From the NCBI RefSeq assembly GCF_900103625.1, contig NZ_LT629700.1, positions 1,426,001-1,490,000 of the forward strand: 64,000 bases of DNA. Direction: 5' to 3'. The position numbers and the translations under genes are program-made. This stretch comes from Corynebacterium mycetoides. Lineage in GTDB: Bacteria; Actinomycetota; Actinomycetes; Mycobacteriales; Mycobacteriaceae. The stretch's first letter is position 1. Each line of letters starts with the position of its first letter. Under the pieces are notes generated by a model, which was not told the origin of the DNA, ran no database searches, and saw nothing but the letters and a program-made list of their open reading frames with translations. Below are positions 52,208 through 60,600 of this stretch, piece after piece.

Positions 52208-54583
52208 GTGTTTTATAACTGGGGCCGTTTCGCGTACCGCCACCGGCGCATCATCCCGGTGGTTCTCGTGGCGATCATCGTGGCCATGCAGGTCTTCTTC
52301 GGCTCGAAACTCGGCGAGCGCCTCTCCCAGGAGGGGTGGGAGGATCCCGGCGCGGACTCCACCACCGCCGCCGCGATCGAGCAGGAGACGTTCGGCCGGG
52401 ACAATTCCGGCGACGTCATTGTGCTTGTCACCTCACCCTCCGGGGTCGCCGAGGGTGAGGTCTTCGACGCCGCGAACCGGCAGATCTCGGCGCTAAAGGA
52501 GCAGTTTCCGGAACAGATCGACCACATCAACAGCTACTTCTCCTCCCCCAACCCGCAGCAGATCTCGCCCGACGGCACCAAGGCGTTCGCCGCCATCGGC
52601 CTGCGCGGCGACGGGGAACAGACGCTGAAGGACTTCCGCACCATCGAGCCCGCCCTCGACGCCATCGAGCTGCCCGGCGACGCGCAGGTGCAGATCGCGG
52701 GGGCGACCGCCGTCGCCGACGCCCTCGACGAGGGGATGGCCAACGACATCGCGCGCGCCGAGAAGATCGGGCTCATCTTCGTCGCCCTCATCCTGCTGTG
52801 GGTCTTCGGCGGGGTGGTTGCCGCCGCGATGCCCCTTATCGTCGGCGTGCTCTCCATCGTGGGTTCGCTGTCGCTGCTCGCCATCCTCGCCCAGTTCCAG
52901 CAGGTCAACGTGTTCTCGCAGTCGGTGATCACCCTGCTCGGCCTCGGCCTGGCCATCGACTACGGCCTGTTCATGGTCTCCCGGTTCCGCGAGGAGCTGG
53001 ACAAGGGCGCGGACGTGGAGGAGGCCGTCGCCGTCACCGCCGCGACCGCCGGCAAGACCGTGTTCTTCTCCGCGCTCATGGTGGGCGTGGCGCTCTCCGG
53101 CCTGCTCATGTTCCCGCAGGCCTTCCTCAAATCCGTCGCCTACGGCGCCATCGCCGCCGTGATCTTGGCCGCCGTCATCTCCGTGGCCGTCCTGCCCGCC
53201 CTGTTCGGCCTGCTCGGGCGCAGGATCGACATGTGGGCGGTGCGCAGGACCTCGCGCACCGGCCGCCGCATCGAAGACACCGTCTGGTACCGCGTCCCTA
53301 CCTGGGCGATGCGGCACGCCAAACCCGTCGTCGCCGGCACGGCCGCCGCGCTGATTCTGCTCAGCGTCCCCATGGTGGGCATCACCTTCGGTGGCATCAA
53401 CGAGTCCTACCTGCCGCCGAGCCAGGAAACCCGCCAGGCGCAGGACGACTTCAACGCCACCTTCCCCGCGTTCCGCACCGACCCGGTCAAGCTCGTCGTC
53501 GTGGGCGCGGATAACAACCAGCTTGTCGACGTCGTCATGCAGGCGCGCCAGGTCACCGGCCTCGCGTCCCCCCTCGCCCCGTCGCGTCCGACGAAGGATG
53601 GCACAACAGTGCTGTCCGCGCCGCTGGAGGACCGCAACGGCGGGGAGGGCGTCGTCACGCAATTGCGCGATATCGAGGCGCCCGAGGGGGTCGAGCTCTA
53701 CGTCTCGGGCACCCCCGCCATGGAGGTCGAGTCGATTGAGGCGCTCTTGGCGCGCCTGCCGTGGATGGCGCTGTACATGGTGGCGGCGACGTTCATCTTG
53801 ATGGCGCTGCTGTTCGGCTCCATGATCCTGCCGGCGAAGGCGGTGATCATGAACATCCTGGGTATCGGCGCCACGCTTGGGTTCCTCACCCTCGTGTTCG
53901 TCGACGGCGTCGGCTCCGGCCTGCTCAACTTCACCCCCGGCCCGCTGATGAGCCCGGTGCTCGTGCTCATCATCGCCATCCTCTACGGGTTGTCCACCGA
54001 CTACGAGGTCTTCCTCGTCTCCCGCATGGTGGAAGCCCGGCACAACGGCGCGTCCACCGACGGGTCCATTGCGTACGGCACGGCGCGCACCGGCGGGATC
54101 ATCACCGCCGCAGCCGCCATCATGATCGTGGTGGCCGCGGCGTTCGCCATGAGCGAGATCGTGATGATGAAGTACATCGCCTTCGGCATGATCTTCTCCC
54201 TCGCGCTCGACGCCACCGTCATCCGCCTCCTGCTCGTCCCAGCCGTCATGCACCTGCTGCGCGAGGACAACTGGTGGGCTCCCCGCTGGGTCAAGCGCGC
54301 CTACGCCGCCATTGGCGAGCACTCCGAGCGCGGCCCGGCCGGCCCCGGCGCACTCGCCGCAGCCCCCGCGCAGCGAGCGTTGCCGCCGTCGTCCGCCGCA
54401 GGTGCGGGCTCGACGGCCCTGCGCACCGGCGACGTCGCGGTGGCGGATACCGTGGTGGACACCCAGCCCGTGCGCGGCGGCGTCTCCGTGGAGGACAACG
54501 CCGAGCTCATCCCCTTCCACGAGCTGATGCGGCGCCTGTCGGAGGAGTCCGGCCCCGACGGAACAGACGGCGTGGGCCGCTAG
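52208..54583 (+). CDS. cmpL1: MMPL-family trehalose monomycolate exporter, MmpL3/CmpL1-like
   Basis: An RND-superfamily inner-membrane transporter of 791 residues with twelve helices and two periplasmic porter domains. The proton-relay Asp-Tyr pairs are in LGLAIDYGLFMVSRFREEL (TM4) and YGLSTDYEVFLVSRMVEAR (TM10). Gene order with trmB and the NYN gene identifies the MmpL3/CmpL1 group, which moves trehalose monomycolate to the outer side of the membrane. The start is GTG 52208. The C-terminal 90 residues are soluble and low-complexity. Confidence 0.88.
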   Translation: MFYNWGRFAYRHRRIIPVVLVAIIVAMQVFFGSKLGERLSQEGWEDPGADSTTAAAIEQETFGRDNSGDVIVLVTSPSGVAEGEVFDAANRQISALKEQFPEQIDHINSYFSSPNPQQISPDGTKAFAAIGLRGDGEQTLKDFRTIEPALDAIELPGDAQVQIAGATAVADALDEGMANDIARAEKIGLIFVALILLWVFGGVVAAAMPLIVGVLSIVGSLSLLAILAQFQQVNVFSQSVITLLGLGLAIDYGLFMVSRFREELDKGADVEEAVAVTAATAGKTVFFSALMVGVALSGLLMFPQAFLKSVAYGAIAAVILAAVISVAVLPALFGLLGRRIDMWAVRRTSRTGRRIEDTVWYRVPTWAMRHAKPVVAGTAAALILLSVPMVGITFGGINESYLPPSQETRQAQDDFNATFPAFRTDPVKLVVVGADNNQLVDVVMQARQVTGLASPLAPSRPTKDGTTVLSAPLEDRNGGEGVVTQLRDIEAPEGVELYVSGTPAMEVESIEALLARLPWMALYMVAATFILMALLFGSMILPAKAVIMNILGIGATLGFLTLVFVDGVGSGLLNFTPGPLMSPVLVLIIAILYGLSTDYEVFLVSRMVEARHNGASTDGSIAYGTARTGGIITAAAAIMIVVAAAFAMSEIVMMKYIAFGMIFSLALDATVIRLLLVPAVMHLLREDNWWAPRWVKRAYAAIGEHSERGPAGPGALAAAPAQRALPPSSAAGAGSTALRTGDVAVADTVVDTQPVRGGVSVEDNAELIPFHELMRRLSEESGPDGTDGVGR

Positions 54584-54587
54584 CTCC

Positions 54588-55601
54588 GTGAGGGACGTCT
54601 ACTGGCGCTGGCTGCGGTGGCTCGCGCCCTTGGCTGGGCTCGCTCTCATCGCGTTCGTGTTCCGCGACGAGCTGGATTTCCTGGGCGAGTCGTGGGAGGT
54701 GCTGCGCAACGCGTCCCCGGCCCCCGTCGCGGCCGCCGTAGCGTGCTCGTTCGCGTCCATCATCGCGATGTCCGCGGTGATGCTGCTGCTCATCAACGTC
54801 GAAGGCCGCGTCGCTACCCTGCCCCGCACCAGTGCAATCACGCTCGCCTCCAACGCCTGGTCCGTCTCCATCCCGGGCGGTCCGGCGCTCTCAGCGTGGC
54901 TGACGTTTCGCGTACAGCGCTCGTGGGGCGCGTCGGCGGGGGTGTGCGGGTGGTTTTTCGTGCTGTCCGGGGCCATTTCCACCGTGTGGCTGGTGGTGAT
55001 CGGCATCGCGGCCGTCATGTTCCTGGGCGCCGAACTGTCCATTTCAGCTCTGGCCGTCTCCCTCGCGTTGGCCGTCGTCACCACGGCGTTCCTCTACTGG
55101 GCCACCCGCCACCCGGCGGCTCTCACGCGCTGGGCGCGCCACGTTCCGCCGCGGGTGCGCGACAGGCTCGTCGGCGTGATCGAGGAGGTCGCGCGCATCC
55201 GCATCTCGGGCACGCGGTTCCTCGCCGCCGCCGCGCTGTCCCTGCTCAACCGGCTCTTCGACCTCGCCATCATGTACTTTGCCGTCTGGGCTGTCGGCGG
55301 TTCCGCGCCCACCGCCGTCGCCGGGCTAAACGAGACGACCGTGGCGGGGGTGACACTGGCGTTCGTGATGACCAAGCTGGCGGGCTCCGCGCAGGTCACG
55401 CCCGGCGGAGTGGGGACGGTGGAAGCCGTCGCCGCGGCCTCCCTCGTCGCGGGGGGCATGACGCTTGTCGACGCCACCGCGGCCGCCCTCATCTACCGCT
55501 GTGTGTCCTTCGTCCTGGTCGCCGCCGCGGGGTGGATCGTCTACGCCGCGGCCTACGCGGGGCGGGGCTACATGCTGGGCAAACCCGCCCACGCTGCGTA
55601 G
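54588..55601 (+). CDS. YbhN/LPG-synthase-TM-like membrane protein
   Basis: A 337-residue protein with about eight helices. NAWSVSIPGGPALSAWLTFR and the second-half AQVTPGGVGTVEAVAAASLV are the two glycine-rich re-entrant motifs of the UPF0104/flippase-like family. Such proteins are thought to move lipids or lipid-linked precursors. The start is GTG 54588, four bases after cmpL1, so it may assist mycolate or phospholipid transport. Confidence 0.75.
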   Translation: MRDVYWRWLRWLAPLAGLALIAFVFRDELDFLGESWEVLRNASPAPVAAAVACSFASIIAMSAVMLLLINVEGRVATLPRTSAITLASNAWSVSIPGGPALSAWLTFRVQRSWGASAGVCGWFFVLSGAISTVWLVVIGIAAVMFLGAELSISALAVSLALAVVTTAFLYWATRHPAALTRWARHVPPRVRDRLVGVIEEVARIRISGTRFLAAAALSLLNRLFDLAIMYFAVWAVGGSAPTAVAGLNETTVAGVTLAFVMTKLAGSAQVTPGGVGTVEAVAAASLVAGGMTLVDATAAALIYRCVSFVLVAAAGWIVYAAAYAGRGYMLGKPAHAA

Positions 55602-55611
55602 GCTGTACCGC

Positions 55612-55953
55612 ATGTTGAAGAAAAGCTACGCCGTCGCGGCCGACTTCGCAGCCGTGGCCGCTTTCGCGCTCCTGGCCCGCGCCGCCCACAGGTCCGAGGA
55701 GATGAAGTTCACCTTCGCCGGCTGGCTGGAGACGTTTGCGCCCTTCGCCGCCGGCGTGGCGCTCGCGTGGCTTGTCACGCGCAAAGACCGCGGCTGGCTG
55801 ATCTGGCTGATCACGATTGTCACGGGGCTCGTGATCTGGGGCTTCTACCGCGGCAAACTGCCCCACTGGTCGTTCGTCCTCGTCGCCTCATCCATGTCCG
55901 CGCTGCTCATGCTGGGCTGGCGCGGCGTGGTGAAGCTGGTCGCATCCCGCTAG
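55612..55953 (+). CDS. DUF3054 membrane protein
   Basis: A 113-residue protein with four helices in the DUF3054 pattern (FAAVAAFALLARAAHRSEE ... WLETFAPFAAGVALAWLV). The start is ATG 55612, ten bases after the previous gene. Its stop shares CTAG with the stop of the small peptide gene on the other strand. Function is unknown. Confidence 0.8.
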   Translation: MLKKSYAVAADFAAVAAFALLARAAHRSEEMKFTFAGWLETFAPFAAGVALAWLVTRKDRGWLIWLITIVTGLVIWGFYRGKLPHWSFVLVASSMSALLMLGWRGVVKLVASR

Positions 55954-56060
55954 AAGGACGAGCCCCAGTTGTAGAGGGGATCGCCGGAGATCAGGCCGTT
56001 GAAGAACCAGATGACGTAGTTGATCAGGTCGCCTGCGATGTCGAGTGCGCTGGAAAGCAT
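55950..56060 (-). CDS. 36-residue hydrophobic peptide, possible PorA/PorH-like mycomembrane protein
   Basis: A short gene starting at ATG 56060, with AAAGG nine bases upstream and 24 bases after the accD3 stop. It begins with SSALDIAGDLINYVIWFF and ends with NWGSSF; it has no signal peptide. Length, amphipathic helical character, Gly/Ser content and absence of a leader resemble the very small corynebacterial pore proteins PorA and PorH, which can be O-mycoloylated on serine. It is placed at the end of the mycolate-synthesis operon. The family link is inference. Confidence 0.6.
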   Translation of the reverse strand: MLSSALDIAGDLINYVIWFFNGLISGDPLYNWGSSF

Positions 56061-56084
56061 GGTGAGAGCCTTTCTGTGGTGTTC

Positions 56085-57626
56085 TTAGAGTGGACTGATC
56101 GGATGCTTCTTCGGAAGATCCGTCAGGTGCTTCGTGGAAAGCTGGCGCAATGCGCGTCGAAGCGTGATTCTAGTTTCGGACGGCTGGATCATCGAATCGA
56201 TGTAGCCCCGCTCCGCCGCGACGTACGGTGACGTCATGTTCTCATCGTAGAAATCCATGAACATCTTCTTCATCGCGGCGCGCTGGGCCGGGTCCTCGAC
56301 GGAGGCCAGCTGCCTTCCCTGAATCATCACCACGGCCGCCGCGGAACCCATCACCGCGATCTGGGCGGTGGGCCAGGCCAGGTTGATGTCCCCGGTGAGG
56401 TTCTTCGACCCCATCACGGCGTACGCGCCGCCGTAGGCCTTGCGCACAATCAGCGAGATCTTGGGCACCGTGGAGTTGGCCACCGCGTACCCGAACTTCG
56501 CGCCGCGGTGGATCAGGCCCACCTTCTCCTGGTCCACGCCCGGCAGGTAGCCGGGGGTGTCCACCACGAAAATCAGCGGGATGTTGTACGCGTCGCAGAC
56601 GTGGATGAAACGCGCCCCCTTGTCGGCGGCATCCGCGTCGATGCAGCCCGCGAAGTGCATGGGGTTGTTCGCCACGAATCCGACCGTGCGGCCGTCGATA
56701 CGCCCGAAGGCGCAGATGAGGTTCTCGGCGTAGTTGGCCTGGATTTCGACCAAGTCCTCGTCGTCGGCGAGCTGGACCAGCAGGTCCATCATGTCGTAGC
56801 CCGCGTTGATGTCGTCCGGCATGAACTCGTCCAGCGCGGAGTCATCCAGCTCGTCGTCCGCCGGCGCCCACGCGGTGGGCGCCTCGTCGAAGGTGGAGGT
56901 GGGCAGCAGGGACAGCAGCTCGCGCACGTAGTCGAACGCCTCCTCCTCCGTGGCCACCACCGCGGAGACGTTGCCGTTGCGCTCCTGCTGGGCGGCTCCG
57001 CCGAGCTCGGCGGAGCTGATGTCCTCGCCCGTGACCTCGCGGATCACGGCGGGTCCCGTGACGTACATCTCGGCCTGCCCGTCCACGGCGACCACGAAGT
57101 CGGTGGTCACGGGCGCGTAGACGGCGCCGCCCGCGGACTTGCCCAGCATGATGGAGATCTGCGGGGAGCGCCCGCTCAGCGGAAGCTGGCGGCGCGCGAT
57201 CTCGGAATACATGGCCAGGGACGTCACGGCGTCCTGGATGCGGGCACCGCCGGAATCCTGAATACCGATGACGGGGCAGCCGATCTTGATCGCCATCTCC
57301 ATCACCTCGGTCACCTTCCGGCCGAAGGTCACGCCCACGGAGCCGCCGTAGACGGTCTTGTCGTGGGCGTAGATGGCCACGGGGCGGCCGTCGACACGCC
57401 CGTAGCCCGTGACCACGCCGTCGGAGTACACGGCGTCCGGGTCGCCCGGGGTGCGGGCGAGCGCGCCGATCTCGACGAAGCTTCCCTCATCGAGCAGCGC
57501 CGCGATGCGCTGGCGCGGCGTGGTCTGCCCCGCATCATCGCGCCTCTTGCGGGACTTCTCCGACCCCGGGTCCTGCGCCTTTTCCAGGCGCGCGCGCAGG
57601 TCGGCGAGCTTAGCGGCGGTTGACAT
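56085..57626 (-). CDS. accD3: acyl-CoA carboxylase beta subunit AccD3
   Basis: The carboxyltransferase subunit that makes the carboxylated alpha-branch substrate for Pks13. It is 513 residues long, with the N-domain oxyanion region GGARIQDAVTSLAMYSEIARR and the C-domain FVVDTPGYLPGVDQEKVGLI and KAYGGAYAVMGSKNL blocks of acyl-CoA carboxyltransferases. ATG 57626 lies inside the end of pks13 (17-base overlap), giving translational coupling. Specificity for long chains is inferred from its place beside pks13 and fadD32. Confidence 0.9.
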   Translation of the reverse strand: MSTAAKLADLRARLEKAQDPGSEKSRKRRDDAGQTTPRQRIAALLDEGSFVEIGALARTPGDPDAVYSDGVVTGYGRVDGRPVAIYAHDKTVYGGSVGVTFGRKVTEVMEMAIKIGCPVIGIQDSGGARIQDAVTSLAMYSEIARRQLPLSGRSPQISIMLGKSAGGAVYAPVTTDFVVAVDGQAEMYVTGPAVIREVTGEDISSAELGGAAQQERNGNVSAVVATEEEAFDYVRELLSLLPTSTFDEAPTAWAPADDELDDSALDEFMPDDINAGYDMMDLLVQLADDEDLVEIQANYAENLICAFGRIDGRTVGFVANNPMHFAGCIDADAADKGARFIHVCDAYNIPLIFVVDTPGYLPGVDQEKVGLIHRGAKFGYAVANSTVPKISLIVRKAYGGAYAVMGSKNLTGDINLAWPTAQIAVMGSAAAVVMIQGRQLASVEDPAQRAAMKKMFMDFYDENMTSPYVAAERGYIDSMIQPSETRITLRRALRQLSTKHLTDLPKKHPISPL

Positions 57627-60600
57627 TGTCGATCCATTCATTCATGTGCTTGCCCACGATGCCGATCGCGGGCTCGTCCACCACGGCGAGGTGGTCGCCG
57701 GGCAGGTGAACAATTTCCAGGTCGTCCACGATATCGCCCCAGCCCCCGTCCTCGTCAATGTGGGCGTAGGCCGGCTCGAGCATGATGGCCCCGTCGTGCA
57801 TGCGTTCCGCGCGGAACAGCAGGACGGGCACGCTCACCCCCGCCCAGCGGGAGAAGTCCAGGTTGGCCAGGATCTGGTTGTCCACGAAGGAGGCGCGCTG
57901 GTGCTCGAGCACGCCCGCCGCCAACCCGTGCTGGGAGGCGTCGGTGGTGGCCAGGAACTGACCCAGCATGTCCAGCACCGCCTCCTCGCCGGCAGATTCC
58001 AGCAAATCGTAGGGGACGGGGAAGTCGAGCCCGTACGACTCCTTGGCAAACGCCGCGTAGCGCTCCCAGCGCTGCCTCGTCGCCTCCGGGGTGTTCGGGG
58101 TCGGCTCGGACGGCTGCGTGGTGTCCAGCAGCGCGATGAACTGCACCGCGTCGTCGCCGAGCTGCCGCGCGACCTCGTAGGCCAGTGCGCCGCCGAAGGA
58201 CCAGCCGGAGAGAACCACCGGGCGATCGCCCGAGAGCCGCCTGATATCGTCCACGTAGGCCGCCGCGCGCTCCTCCAGGGATCCCTCGAGGCGTTCGATG
58301 CCGTAGACGGAGACGTCGCTGTCCAGGCGGCGCGCCAGCGGCTGGTACACGGTGCTCGAGCCGCCCGCCGGGTGGAAGAGGAACACCGCCGGCTTCGTCG
58401 TGGACTCCACTTCCCGGAAGACGCGCACGTTGCCGTCGACGGGCGTTTCCAGCCCCTCGCGGACCTTGTTCGCCAGCTCCGCGAGCACGCGGGCAGAGCG
58501 CACCTCCTCGGGCGTGACCTCGATGCCGGAGCGGTCCGTCAAGTGCGCGGCGATCTCGGCCGCGACGTCCTCGCCGATCTCGGGCAGCTCGGAGGTCACA
58601 CCCGCGGCCGCGGCGCCCGAGAACCTCGCCCAGGCGCCGAACACCATGCGCTCAGACGCGTCGCGCGGGGCCACTCCCACGCCGGTAGCGCCACCGGGGG
58701 CACCTCCGGTGGCCGTCGCCGCGGCGCGCGCCTTGGCTACCGCCGCCGCCGGGTCGCGGGTCTCCGAGTTGTAGGTCAGAGGCTGCGGGGCATCCGCGTT
58801 GCCCGCCACGGCCTGCTCGACGATGGAGATCACGTCGGCCACGGAGGCGTCGCGAAGCGTCTGCACCTGCAGCGGCGGAATCTGGAAGTCATTTTCCACG
58901 CGGTTTTTGATGCGCATGCCCATCAGCGAATCCAGGCCGAGGTCAATGAGCGGGAGCTCGCTGGGCAGGTCCTCCGCGTCGTAGCCCATCGTCTCCGACA
59001 CAATCGCGCGCAGGCGCTGCTCCACCGACTCGCCGGACGCGGGGTCCCAGCGCACGGCTTCAACACCTTCCTCGTGGATCGGGGCCGCGCCCTCCGAGGC
59101 CGTGACCTCGGTGACCCCCTGCGGGGAGCGCGGCGAGCCGAGGTCCAGGGTTGTCGCAAAACCCTCGGCCAGCAGCGCATCGCCGGCAAACACCTTCACG
59201 CTCGTGCCGCCGACGGAGCGGGAGGCCACGGCCGTCAGCTCGCCGTGGGCCGGGAGCACGCCGTGCTCCTCGGTCGCCACCACCGTCGAGCCCGGGTTGA
59301 GGTCCTCCGCCGCGGCCTCGATGAGCTGGTGGGGGCTAAACACCTGGTCCGCCTGCACGGCGTAGGCGACGTCGCCGCCGGGCAGCGCGACCTTGGTGGA
59401 CAGAAGCGACTCGGCACCGGACACCGGACGCGCCGAGGTCCAGTACTTCGTGCGCTTGAACGTCGTGGCGGGGGCGGCGAGCATCGGCCCCGGCCCGTAG
59501 AAGCCGGTGAAGTCCACGTTGGCGCCCTGGACGTACAGCTTCGCGGCGAGGTCGCGGATCGACTCCACCTCGTCGACCCTGCGCTTGGTGGTGAACAGCA
59601 GCTGCACGTCCGGCTTGCCCAGTGAGAACGCGGTGTTCATCATGCCCATCACGGCCACGGGGTTCGGGGCGATCTCCACCAGCGTGGTGTGCCCGGCGTT
59701 CAGCGCGGCCTCGGTGGCGTCCTGGAAGAAGACGGGCTGGCGGGTCATGCGCAGGAAGTACTCGTCGTTGTGCACGGTCTCACCGGCGGGGTAGACCACA
59801 CCGCGGTCGACGGAGGAGTACAGCGGGACGCGCAGCGGCTGCCCGGTCAGGCCGGCGAGCTCGCCGGCGAGGTCCCCCATGATCGGGTTTAGCATGCTCG
59901 TGTGGCCGGCGCCCTTGACCTGCAGCTTGCGGGCGAACTTCTCCTCGGCCTCCAGCGCGGAGACGAGCACGTCGACGGCCTTGGACGGCCCGCCCACCGT
60001 GGTCATGCCGGGGCCGGCGTACACGGCGGGCTCCACGCCCTGGGCGTCCGGGTGGGCGGCGACGAACTCGGCGAGCTCCTCGCGGCCGAGCTCGACGACG
60101 GCCATCGCGCCCTCGGCGTCGGTGCCCGCGATCTGCTGCTCGCCCTCGATCATCAGCCGGGCGCGGTGGCAGGCGACGCGTACGGCGTCCTCGCCCGTGA
60201 GCCCGCCCGCGCCGTACGCGGCGCCCATCTCGCCCATCGACATGCCCATCGTGGCGGCCGGCGTGATGCCGAAGCTCGCCAGCAGGTCGGTCTGCGCGAT
60301 CTGGATGGCGGTGATAGTGACTTGGCCGGTCTGGGTGTCGTAGGTCTGCTCGTCGTCCTCGATCAGCTCGATCATGGACCAGCCGGCCTCGAACTTCACC
60401 ACCTCGTCCAGCTGCTTCATGCGGCGGCGGAAGAGCGGGGACAGCTCGAGCAGCTTTTTCGCCATCTTCCGGTGCTGCGAGCCGAACCCGGAGTAGACGA
60501 ACACCGGGCCCATCGGGGCCGGGGAATCCGCCACGGCGATCCCCGGTACGGTCTTGCCCGCGGCGACCTTGCGCAGCTTCGTCACGGCGTCGTCGACGGT

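Noticed and set aside
52493..54520. 675-codon minus-strand frame opposite cmpL1
   Set aside because: Asp/His/Gly-rich shadow frame; the plus-strand gene has clear MMPL motifs.
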